From Candidatus Woesearchaeota archaeon (GTDB taxonomy: Archaea; Nanobdellota; Nanobdellia; Woesearchaeales; UBA9642): a stretch of DNA of 64,000 nt. This document shows, one piece after another, positions 38,849 through 47,443 of this stretch (position 1 is its first letter; every line of letters begins with the position of its first letter). Position numbers and translations under genes: made by a program. The notes beneath the pieces are model-generated. The model was not told the DNA's origin, searched no databases, and saw nothing but the letters and a program-made list of their open reading frames with translations. The stretch is from assembly GCA_003599145.1 (NCBI GenBank), contig QZIT01000004.1, positions 51,090-115,089 of the forward strand, read 5' to 3'.

Positions 38849-38868
38849 AGTGCATACCTCTCAAGAGT

Positions 38869-39807
38869 TCATTGCTGATGGAGATGTTTTTTTATTTTTT
38901 CAACAAGATAGCTGCTGGTAAGGTCAAGCGATTCAAAGGTTGAGCCTCCTATATGAGGAGTGATGATGAGATTGTTATGTGAACGCGCGTAGGCTATCAG
39001 CTTGTTGTTTTTGGGATGCCCGGGAGTATTTTCTGTGCTTAACACATCAACAGCAGCTCCTGCAAGCTTTCCAGAGTTTAAAGCATCCAAAAGGGCGTCG
39101 TCATCAACAATCTTTCCTCTTGAAGTGTTAATCAGCCAACTTCCTCGTTTCATAAGCGAGAATTCTTTAGTGCTTACAAGATGTACCGTATCGTCTTCTA
39201 AAGAAACGTGTACAGAGACGATGTCTGCTGTTTGAAAAAGTTCATTTTTGCTTACTGAAGAGTATTCCTTCGTGACTTGTTTTTTATCATGAACCATGAC
39301 CTTCATGCCAAATGCTTTTCCTAATGCCGCAACTTTTTTTCCCAATCTTCCAAATCCGAGAATGCCAAGCGTTTTATTTTTTAATTCATGGCCTACAAAC
39401 AATTTTCTTTCCCATCGATATTCTTTTACCGATGCATATGCATCAGGGAGCTTTCTGAAAAGTGCAAGCATCAGTGCAATGGTGTGCTCTGCGGTTGCAT
39501 CAATCTGCTCTAGAATCTGCAAATCGCCTTTGAGACTGACAATGGATATGTTCTGCTGCTCTGCTTTCTTGATGTCAATATGGTCTGTTCCTGTAGTGCT
39601 TGTTCCTATGATTTTTAATTTTTTTCCTTTTTCTATAATTTCTTCATCAACAAAAAGCTGCAACCCTATAAGCAGGACGTTTGCGCTTTCAATATGTTGT
39701 AGCACTTCTTTTTTTGACGGATGAAGCAGTGTTACCTCTCCTAGATCCCTGAGCTTTTCAATACTCTTTGTAGAGTAAATATCAGGCTCTGTAATGACGA
39801 TGTGCAT
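38869..39807 (-). CDS. D-isomer-specific 2-hydroxyacid dehydrogenase
   Basis: The 312-residue NAD-dependent enzyme has an N-terminal substrate lobe, IIGTSTTGTDHIDIKKA, the nucleotide site KTLGILGFGRLGKKVAALGKAFGMKV, the family signature ELFQTADIVSVHVSLEDDTVHLV, NTSRGKIVDDDALLDAL with catalytic Arg, and ITPHIGGSTFES with catalytic His. Relatives oxidise phosphoglycerate or reduce keto acids. In this locus it may supply a hydroxy-acid group for glycan decoration. It shares a promoter element with neuA on the other strand. Confidence 0.88.
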   Translation of the reverse strand: MHIVITEPDIYSTKSIEKLRDLGEVTLLHPSKKEVLQHIESANVLLIGLQLFVDEEIIEKGKKLKIIGTSTTGTDHIDIKKAEQQNISIVSLKGDLQILEQIDATAEHTIALMLALFRKLPDAYASVKEYRWERKLFVGHELKNKTLGILGFGRLGKKVAALGKAFGMKVMVHDKKQVTKEYSSVSKNELFQTADIVSVHVSLEDDTVHLVSTKEFSLMKRGSWLINTSRGKIVDDDALLDALNSGKLAGAAVDVLSTENTPGHPKNNKLIAYARSHNNLIITPHIGGSTFESLDLTSSYLVEKIKKHLHQQ

Positions 39808-39826
39808 GCAAAAAATAAATAAGAAT

Positions 39827-39838
39827 CTTTATATATAT
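39827..39838. promoter_or_regulatory. Shared bidirectional TATA element between the dehydrogenase and neuA
   Basis: CTTTATATATAT: the plus-strand TTTATATATA (from 39828) starts 30 bases before ATG 39858, and the minus-strand edge (39838) is 31 bases before ATG 39807. One AT core therefore fits both divergent leaderless genes. Confidence 0.5.
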
Positions 39839-39857
39839 GTTTCGTTTCTGTTGCCTT

Positions 39858-40556
39858 ATGAATTCCGTCGTTGTTGCTTTTATACCTGCGCGAAGCGGAT
39901 CAAAAGGAGTGCCTGGAAAAAATATAAAAAAACTTCTCGGAAAACCGTTGATCGGGTATACTTTGGATGCTGCTAAGGCCTCGAAATTGCTCACTCATGT
40001 CTATACCACTTCAGACGATAAAAGGATATTGAATATAGCAAAAAAATACGGAAGTGAACTCATTTTAAGGCCGAAGGAATTAGCTGAAGATGCTACTCCT
40101 ATGGTTCCTGTTTTGCAACATGCCGTGCAGTCTGTTGAAAAAGCAATAGGAAAAGTTGATTTTCTCGTCCTCTTGCAGCCTACTACGCCATTAAGAACAG
40201 GCGATGATGTTGATGATGCAATTACCCTGTTGAACGAAACGGGTGCAGATTCTGTTATCAGCTTTGCTCAAGTTGGAGATAGCCATCCAGCGCGCATGTA
40301 CTCTATAGAAGAGGATCATAAGGTAAAGCCATTATGGGGAGATGAATTTAAATATAAGCGCAGACAGGATCTGCCAAAACTGTATCTCAGAAATGGCATG
40401 ATTTACGCCTGCAAAAGAGATGTGCTTATGGAACAGAACACGCTTGAAGGCAAAGATACCAGAGGATTGGTAATACCTTCTGAGCGATGCGTAAATATTG
40501 ATGAACCTATAGATTTTGAGGTTGCAAAGATTCTCCTGAAAAGACAGCAGAAATAG
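39858..40556 (+). CDS. neuA: CMP-nonulosonate (sialic-acid-type) synthetase
   Basis: NeuA activates nonulosonic acids with CTP. The 232-residue protein has the signature VVAFIPARSGSKGVPGKNIKKLLGKPLIGYTL, TSDDKRILNIAKKYGSELILRP, VLLQPTTPLRTGDDVDDAI, DSVISFAQVGDSH, RQDLPKLYLRNGMIYACKRDVL, and ERCVNIDEPIDFEVA. Start at ATG 39858 is set by the TATA spacing; an in-frame codon at 39837 lies inside the TATA region. With NeuC and NeuB nearby it completes a core pathway. Confidence 0.92.
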   Translation: MNSVVVAFIPARSGSKGVPGKNIKKLLGKPLIGYTLDAAKASKLLTHVYTTSDDKRILNIAKKYGSELILRPKELAEDATPMVPVLQHAVQSVEKAIGKVDFLVLLQPTTPLRTGDDVDDAITLLNETGADSVISFAQVGDSHPARMYSIEEDHKVKPLWGDEFKYKRRQDLPKLYLRNGMIYACKRDVLMEQNTLEGKDTRGLVIPSERCVNIDEPIDFEVAKILLKRQQK

Positions 40557-40584
40557 TTATTACTTCAAAGTAAATAATGAAAAC

Positions 40585-40593
40585 ATTTTTAAA
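40585..40593 (+). promoter_or_regulatory. TATA box of the methyltransferase pair
   Basis: ATTTTTAAA starts 32 bases before the ATG at 40617 and supports that start over an upstream GTG at 40602. Confidence 0.5.
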
Positions 40594-40616
40594 GAGCGTT
40601 AGTGTTCAGCGTTCTG

Positions 40617-41627
40617 ATGGCAAGCGTTTTTAATGACTATGCATTTGCAGTCCAATACGAACAAAGACACGTTAATGGAGGAAGTCTTTATCACACTTTT
40701 GCGAAAGACTCTTTGCAGTTATTGATTCCTCAAACCGGACTACGTGTTATGGACCTTGGTTGTGGTACGGGTATATCAACGACCACGCTTTTCGATGTTC
40801 TTAATCCATCTCAAGTTGTTGGTGCTGATAAGTCACAGGCGTTTTTAGATATCGCACGACTGAAATTCGGATTTGAACCAGTGTATGCAGACCAAGTTTT
40901 GGATGCGCTAGTTGAGTTTAACCCTTCTGACGATTTTTTAAAAGGAAAAATAGCTGCGGGAAATTTGTTGACGCATTTGAAAAAGAGCAGAGCTGTGTAT
41001 TCTCTGGTTAACGATCGAGTCGCATTTCATGTTGCAGATGCATCCGCTGTATCTGCAGTATCTGATGCTCTTTTTGATGTGGTGTTTGCAAACCAAGTCT
41101 TTCATTGGTTTAGGCGATTTAACGTATCGCCAGGAGATATCAATAAAGAGTATGAGCAAGCAGTTCTTCAAGCAGTACGATCTTCGTTACATTCACAGGG
41201 AACATTTGTGTTTAATACAACAGGTGCAGATTTTACTTTTGCTGACGATCAAAAGAATAAAATGCACATGATTCATCATCCGTTTTACAAGGTGTTTATG
41301 CAACAAGTTTACGGAGCGTTGGGAACTCCTGTGCCAAAACAGCATCAGGTTCTTAATCACCACGAAATCATGAAAGTTATGGATGAAAATGGATTTTGCG
41401 TTAAAACTGTTCAGGAGAAAGTGTATCGAAAAAGCGCAGAGTCTTTACTGGAAACTTGTGTTATAGGTGCGCACATGCAGATATTTCAAAAAAGTGGAAT
41501 TGACGTGCATATAGACGATCGTAAAAAGATGCTCTCTGAAGCAATACGAAGAGCTATGGATTCAGATACACTTAACGCCACGCCCGTATTTGAAACAGGA
41601 GTACACTATATAGTCGAAAAAGCATGA
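40617..41627 (+). CDS. Class I methyltransferase, first of a tandem pair
   Basis: The 336-residue protein has motif I LRVMDLGCGTGISTTTLFDVL, VVGADKSQAFLDIARLKFG, VAFHVADASAVSAVSDALFDVVFANQVFHWF (post-motif II/III), and a large C-terminal helical domain with a DDRKKML segment. About 45 residues are inserted between motifs I and II. The HWF motif is typical of UbiE/TAM-type small-molecule methyltransferases. It overlaps the next, related gene by four bases. Confidence 0.8.
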   Translation: MASVFNDYAFAVQYEQRHVNGGSLYHTFAKDSLQLLIPQTGLRVMDLGCGTGISTTTLFDVLNPSQVVGADKSQAFLDIARLKFGFEPVYADQVLDALVEFNPSDDFLKGKIAAGNLLTHLKKSRAVYSLVNDRVAFHVADASAVSAVSDALFDVVFANQVFHWFRRFNVSPGDINKEYEQAVLQAVRSSLHSQGTFVFNTTGADFTFADDQKNKMHMIHHPFYKVFMQQVYGALGTPVPKQHQVLNHHEIMKVMDENGFCVKTVQEKVYRKSAESLLETCVIGAHMQIFQKSGIDVHIDDRKKMLSEAIRRAMDSDTLNATPVFETGVHYIVEKA

Positions 41628-42616
41628 ATGGCCAAAGAATGATATCGCAAGCGCTTTCAAAAGAGGATATTCTCTCTATATTTGATAATCCCGCAGTTCT
41701 TGAACCTTATTTAGAAAAAGAGGCAATAACAAGAAGCTATGAAAAAAATTTTGAGCAACTAGTTGCTCTTTTGCCTCTTGAACCAAATCAAAGGATTCTT
41801 GATGTTGGAACATCTCATGGACCGCCATCTTTAGCGCTGTTGAGAAGAGAACCTACCCTGCAGATAGTCGCCATGGATCCAGCAAAAAATGTTTTGGAAA
41901 TCTCTAGAGCCAAGTTTCACGGAGAACACATTGACGAACTCATCGCAAAATATGCACATAATATGGCAGTTGCAGCGTATTTAGCAGATCAATATCACGA
42001 GTGCATTGCATTTAAAAATAATATAACCTATGTCCAAGCTTTTGCTGAAGACGTTTCTGCGTCTGTTCATGGGCATTTTGATCATGTTTTGGCAAGTCTT
42101 GCACTTCACTGGCTCATTGATCCAGAAAAGGCGTTCTCAAGATTTCATGAAGTTCTTAATCTAAGAGGGACGGTCGCTATTACTAGCGCATCTTGGAAAT
42201 ATAAGCTCTCAGATCCACAACTTCAACATGAGTATAGATTTGATAATGCGCCATTTGTAAAACAGTTCTACGACAATTTGGATGTGCTACTTGGATTTCA
42301 ACGAACAGTTTCTGTTGCTGAACAGCCTGATTATTGGGATGCTGATAAAGTTCTTGCTCTTTTGGCGCAAACAGGATTTGAACTTGTAGCCTATAAAGAG
42401 AACAGAAAGCCGGTATCTTTTGGAGGCATGATCCTTTCATGCAAAACAGGAGCGTTTTATAGGAGCACTTCCCGATTGAAAGCAATAGATTATGATCAAT
42501 TCTCTGAGATGTTTAGAGAGGCACTGTTGAAAACATTGAGGGAAGTAAATCCTTTAGAGTCAGTAACACAGTATGGTGAAATGTCGCCGTATATTCTAGC
42601 CAGAAAAGTGGATTAA
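41624..42616 (+). CDS. Class I methyltransferase, second of a tandem pair
   Basis: The 330-residue protein shares the layout of its neighbour: RILDVGTSHGPPSLALL (motif I with Ser-His where GCG is usual), IVAMDPAKNVLEISRAKFHGE, a roughly 40-residue insert, VQAFAEDVSASVHGHFDHVLASLALHWLI, and a helical C-terminal region. It probably arose by tandem duplication and divergence. The altered motif I could weaken SAM binding or reflect another cofactor geometry. It converges with neuC, overlapping by four bases. Confidence 0.75.
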   Translation: MNGQRMISQALSKEDILSIFDNPAVLEPYLEKEAITRSYEKNFEQLVALLPLEPNQRILDVGTSHGPPSLALLRREPTLQIVAMDPAKNVLEISRAKFHGEHIDELIAKYAHNMAVAAYLADQYHECIAFKNNITYVQAFAEDVSASVHGHFDHVLASLALHWLIDPEKAFSRFHEVLNLRGTVAITSASWKYKLSDPQLQHEYRFDNAPFVKQFYDNLDVLLGFQRTVSVAEQPDYWDADKVLALLAQTGFELVAYKENRKPVSFGGMILSCKTGAFYRSTSRLKAIDYDQFSEMFREALLKTLREVNPLESVTQYGEMSPYILARKVD

Positions 42617-43764
42617 TACTGTATCCTTTTTTGAATATTGACCCTGCACGTTGCAAGAATGTCTGCTATTTTTTTGCTCGCGTTTCCCTCACCATACATA
42701 GTATCCGAAGGAAACTTGCCGTGCCTGATTTGCGCCTGTACAGCATCCAAAATCTGTTGTTTGTCATAGTCTACTTCAACTACGTTCTTTGCCTTTGTTC
42801 TGCCTTGCTGTCTTGTGCCTATGATGACTGCAGGAGTCCCCAAAAAAGAGCCTTCCCTGATGAAGCTGCTCGAGTTTCCCACGCAGCAACTTGCATTTGC
42901 AATGAGCTTGAGATAATCCTCAGGGTGCATGTTTTTCAAAAAATAAACAAAGGGTGGATCGTGCTGTTCCCTAAACAACCGTATTCCTTTTGATATTTCA
43001 TCTGAGCCTGCATCGACGTTTGGCCATAGCCAGATGGTGGGCATTTTTAACTCATTGATTGCCTGAAGAGTCTGATTGATCTGTTGAAGGCCGTTGCCAT
43101 ATTCTGTTGTTACAGGATGCTGCAATACGACCAGGTAAGGTTGGGTTATATCTATAGAGTTACCAACGCCTTTATAGTTCATAAGAACATTCTTAGTCAC
43201 GGATAAATCAGTGCCCTTTGCTAAATCAATGGAGGGACATCCTGTAATAAAAACCGTTTTTGGGTCCTCTCCCATTTTGATCAATCGTTGTGATGTTTCT
43301 GCATTGGTTGTCGTGTGTACATGTGCAAGCTTGGTTACTGCATGGCGAACGCTTTCATCTATAGAGCCTGTAACTTCTCCCCCTTGATTATGTACAAGGG
43401 GAATGTTCATATAGCTTGCAGCTATTGCGGTTGCCAAGGTTTCAAAACGATCCGCATGGGTAAAAATAACATCTGGTTTGAGGTTTGCAAAAATGGTTGA
43501 AAGCTCTAATATGCCCAACCCTGTTGACTTTGCCATCGTGATGGGATTTTCGCCTTCTAAAATCATATGAAACGTTTCATTGATGGTAAATCCGTCTTGT
43601 TGTATCATCTGCGTGATGTTTCCATATCTTTCCAAGAGCGCAGATGCTCCTACTACTAACTGCAATTCGAGGTTAGGATGCTGTTTTATTGCTTCAAGTA
43701 CAGGTTTCAATCTACCGTAATGAACTCTGCTTGCGATAACAACGCATATTTTTCTTTTTTTCAT
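42613..43764 (-). CDS. neuC: Hydrolysing UDP-GlcNAc 2-epimerase (NeuC/LegG type)
   Basis: NeuC-type enzymes convert a UDP-HexNAc to free ManNAc-type sugar plus UDP, the first committed step to nonulosonic acids. The 383-residue protein has KICVVIASRVHYGRLKPVLEAI, DVIFTHADRFETLATAIAA, HNQGGEVTGSIDESVRHAVTKLAHVHT, FITGCPSIDL, VVLQHPVTTEYGN, and CVGNSSSFIREGSFLGTPAVIIGTRQ. The GEVTGSIDE signature favours the hydrolysing branch over WecB. ATG 43764 gives the family N terminus and avoids overlap with the flippase gene. Confidence 0.9.
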   Translation of the reverse strand: MKKRKICVVIASRVHYGRLKPVLEAIKQHPNLELQLVVGASALLERYGNITQMIQQDGFTINETFHMILEGENPITMAKSTGLGILELSTIFANLKPDVIFTHADRFETLATAIAASYMNIPLVHNQGGEVTGSIDESVRHAVTKLAHVHTTTNAETSQRLIKMGEDPKTVFITGCPSIDLAKGTDLSVTKNVLMNYKGVGNSIDITQPYLVVLQHPVTTEYGNGLQQINQTLQAINELKMPTIWLWPNVDAGSDEISKGIRLFREQHDPPFVYFLKNMHPEDYLKLIANASCCVGNSSSFIREGSFLGTPAVIIGTRQQGRTKAKNVVEVDYDKQQILDAVQAQIRHGKFPSDTMYGEGNASKKIADILATCRVNIQKRIQY

Positions 43765-43789
43765 CTGGTTCACAGGAACTCTCTTTTTT

Positions 43790-45079
43790 TTATATGGTTT
43801 TCTCTTTTGCATTGGCAAAGGCATATTGAGTAAGAATCATAAGCAATACGACGCTTACCACGCTTACGCTTACAAAGGGAATGACTGCTCCCCATATCCC
43901 GAAAAGGGGAATGAAAATCAAAAAGACTGCTGTTTGCAGTATGCCGCTGCCTAGCCTATAGTAATACAGGCTTTTAACTGCTTTCCATGATTCGAGGAGT
44001 GTTGTAAAAATAACAATTAAGGGAGTGGTGATGATGCAAAGGAGTGTGATTTGAGCATACGGTATTGCTGCGCTGTATTTTGCTGAGAAAAGCAAAGGTA
44101 TGGCTAAGGGCATAAGGAAATATCCTATGACTGCAAGGCCTGCGCCTCCTGCAATAAGAAAGGATATCTTTTTTCGAATGATGGCATAAGCCTTTTTTGG
44201 ATGAGCCTGCGTAAATTTAGGGAGTGCAAGAATCCCCAAGATTTTTGATTGCGTGTAGATGGTATCGCTAACGCTGGTAACGATAGTGTAAATACCGAGG
44301 GAGACAAATCCTAAGTATTGTGCAAGAATGAATTTGTCGATGGTTGTGCTTATGATTTGTATGGCATCCATGACCGTCAAATTGAACGCATATTTTTTTA
44401 GTTCAGGGTCTTTTTTCAGCGATTTTGCATTCTTAAGCTCTTTTCTTATCTGCGCATAATAATATAGATGAGGGAGGATGGTAAGGACCACATAAGCAAT
44501 AATGGTTGAAAAGAGATTCTTGGTAAATAACAGCGTTAGCACGGTGCCAAGGTTTAAAATGACGTTAGTGTATATTTTGTACTTCGCAAGTAAGTCAAAC
44601 CTTTTTTTCCCTGCAAAATAAAACATGATGTTGGTCGTTGCATAGAACAACGGAATCAAGAGCGCGGCGATGAGATAGTACAACCAAGAAGTTCCTGGAG
44701 CAGTAATGAAGAAGTATGCGCTGACTCCTAAAATGCCAAGAGCGCTCAATAAAGACCAGGTAAGTCTCATTCTTATGCCATCAAGAATAGACCGGTCAAA
44801 TCCGCGTGCAACTGATTGTTGCAATGCAACGCAGGTTCCTGGAATGGACAGAATGGAAAAAAATCCTATGACACTGAGAAAAAATTTCCACTCTCCTAAG
44901 ATTTCAGGGTTCATAAGGCGGCTGAATGCTATGAGCACACCTATTCCGAGCATGCTTCCGATGGCGTTGGAAAACAAAAGCCACGAGCCGCCTTTGAGAA
45001 AGTAGCCTGTATCAATGCCTGTCAGAGACTGGCTTTTTTGAACAAACCTTGCAAATTTTTTCTTGATGATGTCAATCAT
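43790..45079 (-). CDS. Wzx-like oligosaccharide flippase
   Basis: The 429-residue protein has about twelve membrane helices and the RfbX/MATE-like features of lipid-linked oligosaccharide flippases: GSWLLFSNAIGSMLGIGVLIAFSRLMNPEILGEWKF near the start, a long loop with DRSILDGIRMR, and VMDAIQIISTTIDKFILAQYLGFVSLGIYTI in the centre. It would move lipid-linked glycans to the outer face before AglB acts. It precedes neuC in a minus-strand pair. Confidence 0.88.
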   Translation of the reverse strand: MIDIIKKKFARFVQKSQSLTGIDTGYFLKGGSWLLFSNAIGSMLGIGVLIAFSRLMNPEILGEWKFFLSVIGFFSILSIPGTCVALQQSVARGFDRSILDGIRMRLTWSLLSALGILGVSAYFFITAPGTSWLYYLIAALLIPLFYATTNIMFYFAGKKRFDLLAKYKIYTNVILNLGTVLTLLFTKNLFSTIIAYVVLTILPHLYYYAQIRKELKNAKSLKKDPELKKYAFNLTVMDAIQIISTTIDKFILAQYLGFVSLGIYTIVTSVSDTIYTQSKILGILALPKFTQAHPKKAYAIIRKKISFLIAGGAGLAVIGYFLMPLAIPLLFSAKYSAAIPYAQITLLCIITTPLIVIFTTLLESWKAVKSLYYYRLGSGILQTAVFLIFIPLFGIWGAVIPFVSVSVVSVVLLMILTQYAFANAKEKTI

Positions 45080-45174
45080 GTGATTCTCGATATAGCTTTA
45101 TCTGCTGTCTGGAAGAGTATGATGTTGCTTTATAAAAGGTGTGAATTTTCATTCTACACTATCAAAAGATAATC

Positions 45175-45182
45175 TTTTTATA
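45175..45182 (+). promoter_or_regulatory. TATA box of neuB
   Basis: TTTTTATA starts 29 bases before ATG 45204 and supports that start over the upstream codon at 45141. Confidence 0.5.
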
Positions 45183-45203
45183 GATACTTTTGTTCCTTTC
45201 ATC

Positions 45204-46235
45204 ATGGACGCAATACTTTTGCCGTGTCAAAAATCTCTAGGAATAGGCAAGTCGGTGTTTATTATTGTAGATATTGGAAAGAACCATATGGGCAATATCG
45301 AGCTTGCAAAATTTTTGATCGATAAGGCGGCAGAAGCGGGTGTTGATGCTGTGAAGTTTCAGACGCATGTTGTTGATGACGAACAACGCAAGGAGCATGT
45401 CATTTCTCCTCACTACGCTAAGCCTCGTTACGAATGGCTTAAAAAAAACACCTATCCTCTTGAATGGTGGAAAGAGCTCGCGGAGCATGCTAAGAAAAAA
45501 AATATCATTTTCTTTTCTACACCTATGTCTGTTGCGGCAGTTGATTTACTCGAGCAAGTAGGAGTTCCTTTGTATAAAGTCGGGTCAGGAGATGTTACTG
45601 ATCTTTTTCTTTTAGAGGCAATAGGCAGAACAGGAAAGCCTGTTATTTTATCGTCTGGAATGTCCGAGCTGCACGAAGTGGAGCGCGCGGTGAAAACCCT
45701 TAAAATATTTACCGATAAAGTCGTACTTATGCATTGTGTTTCAGAGTATCCCTGCCCTCCTGAGCATCTGAATTTGAGAGTGATTCAAACACTGCAGCAG
45801 AAATTTGCATTGCCTGTTGGATTGTCAGACCACGTTTTGGAATTTGAAACAGCGTATGCAGCTGTTGCCTTGGGTGCAGTTGCCCTTGAAAAGCATCTGA
45901 CCCTAGATAGGCAGTTGCCTGGTCCTGACCATAAAGTTTCACTAATTCCGTCTGAGCTTTCACTTTTTGTAAGGCAGGTTCGCAACGTAGAAAAGTCTCT
46001 AGGAGACGGAGTAAAGAGAGTTCTTGAGGGAGAAGCTAAATTCAGGCCTGTTTTTCACAAAAGCATCGTTGCGCGTGTTCCTATAAAAAAAGGTACGGTT
46101 ATTGAAAAAGCTTTATTGACGGTAAAAAGGCCAGGAGGAGGATTCTATCCCCATGAGCTTGAAAAGGTCATAGGAAAAAAAGCAGCAAACGATATTGCCC
46201 AAGATGCGTTGCTTCTGCCGTCAGATTTAGCCTAA
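45204..46235 (+). CDS. neuB: N-acetylneuraminate/legionaminate synthase
   Basis: NeuB condenses phosphoenolpyruvate with ManNAc or a related sugar. The 343-residue protein has FIIVDIGKNHMGNIELAKFLIDKAAEAGVDAVKFQTH, MSVAAVDLLEQVGVPLYKVGSGDVTDLFLLEAI, ILSSGMSELHEVERAV, VGLSDHVLEFETAYAAVALGAVALEKHLTLDRQLPGPDHKVSL, and a C-terminal antifreeze-like SAF domain (about 285-343, SIVARVPIKKGTVIEKALLTVKRPG). All expected parts are present. Confidence 0.94.
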   Translation: MDAILLPCQKSLGIGKSVFIIVDIGKNHMGNIELAKFLIDKAAEAGVDAVKFQTHVVDDEQRKEHVISPHYAKPRYEWLKKNTYPLEWWKELAEHAKKKNIIFFSTPMSVAAVDLLEQVGVPLYKVGSGDVTDLFLLEAIGRTGKPVILSSGMSELHEVERAVKTLKIFTDKVVLMHCVSEYPCPPEHLNLRVIQTLQQKFALPVGLSDHVLEFETAYAAVALGAVALEKHLTLDRQLPGPDHKVSLIPSELSLFVRQVRNVEKSLGDGVKRVLEGEAKFRPVFHKSIVARVPIKKGTVIEKALLTVKRPGGGFYPHELEKVIGKKAANDIAQDALLLPSDLA

Positions 46236-46260
46236 CTGTTACTATCATTATAGGGTAACA

Positions 46261-46270
46261 TTTATAAATA
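46261..46270 (+). promoter_or_regulatory. TATA box of the gene at 46290
   Basis: TTTATAAATA starts 29 bases before ATG 46290. Confidence 0.5.
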
Positions 46271-46289
46271 AACATTTCTTTCTTTGATT

Positions 46290-47438
46290 ATGGTAAAAGC
46301 AAATTCTAAAGCGTTGATTGCAACAGAACACCCAGGTCCTGCGCTCTGTCTTGCTTATGTAGCAAAAAAAATGATGGCAGATAGCACTATCCAAATGATC
46401 GTTGGAGGGAGAGACAAAGCAGTTGACGTATTCAACAAACATAGCCTTCCGTGCATTTCTTTTGGCGCAAATGCATCGCTTGATGTTGATCCTTCAAGAG
46501 TGTCTGCCGATGAAATTCTCGCGGCATATGCTCCTGATATCATTCTGACGGCAACAGGGCAGCCGCCTGCGTTGCTGGATAAAGAATTGGTTGCAGCATC
46601 TAAAAGGAAAAAAATTCCCGTTATCGCCGTTACTGATCTTTGGGGAGCAAATCAAAATAGATTTTATGGCCATGATGGAATGCCTTTCATTCCCGATAAA
46701 GTCACGGCTATTGATGCTGTGCATAAGGAAGAGCTTTTGCGTGTTGGCATTCCTGAGCAAAGCATTGTCCTTACAGGACAACCTTCATGGTCCACCTTGT
46801 ATGCTCAGCGAGATGATTTTGAGCGTCGCAGAGCCACGTTGCGCAGTAACTATGGTATGGATGAGCAAACAGTTTTCATCCTTTATCCATCCCATCCTAA
46901 CAACAGCCTTGAAGAAAACGGATTTGCAACACGGGATATTGACGTTGTTGATGCCTTGACTCTTGCGATGCATTCATTAACGCAAACCTCTGGAAAGAGA
47001 TACTTGCTTACGGTAAGGCCTCATCCAAGAGAACGAATGCATGAAAAATTTCGTGATATAGCCGCATTATGTTCTCAAAGGGGCGTTGGTCTTTTGGATT
47101 TGCAAGGGATTCACCAGGAGAACGTTCTTGACATCGCAAGCGCCGCAGATTATGTTGCGGGTGTTTTTTCAACGACACTTATCGAGAAGATTTATTTGGG
47201 GGGTGTTGCATTTTGTTTGCAGCCGAAAACATCCTTAACGGTAAATCCTTTACCTCCTGTGAGAGAAGGCATGATTCCCTCTGCAACGTCGCTTGAAGAT
47301 GCAATAGCGTTGACAAAGAACGCATTATCTGACGATTCTTGGATTGCAGAGTTCAACCAAAGGAGAGATGAGTACCTTGGAACAGCCACAAATGCGGTTG
47401 AAAAAATCATTCAGTTAACCTATCAGCTTCTTCGCTGA
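46290..47438 (+). CDS. GT-B-fold protein, possible nonulosonate-related glycosyltransferase or 2-epimerase-like enzyme
   Basis: The 382-residue protein has a GT-B layout: KALIATEHPGPALCLAYVAKKM, DIILTATGQPPALLDKELV, a VIAVTDLWGANQNRFYG segment, VLTGQPSWSTLY, FILYPSHPNNSLEENGF, then LLTVRPHPRERMHEKFRD and IASAADYVAGVFSTTLIEKIYLGG. The RPHP motif and the ST-x-x-E helix occur in sialyl-/KDO-type transferases and in NeuC/PseG-like hydrolases. Position directly after neuB makes a role with the nonulosonic acid plausible. Exact reaction unknown. Confidence 0.55.
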   Translation: MVKANSKALIATEHPGPALCLAYVAKKMMADSTIQMIVGGRDKAVDVFNKHSLPCISFGANASLDVDPSRVSADEILAAYAPDIILTATGQPPALLDKELVAASKRKKIPVIAVTDLWGANQNRFYGHDGMPFIPDKVTAIDAVHKEELLRVGIPEQSIVLTGQPSWSTLYAQRDDFERRRATLRSNYGMDEQTVFILYPSHPNNSLEENGFATRDIDVVDALTLAMHSLTQTSGKRYLLTVRPHPRERMHEKFRDIAALCSQRGVGLLDLQGIHQENVLDIASAADYVAGVFSTTLIEKIYLGGVAFCLQPKTSLTVNPLPPVREGMIPSATSLEDAIALTKNALSDDSWIAEFNQRRDEYLGTATNAVEKIIQLTYQLLR

Positions 47439-47443
47439 TTTTT

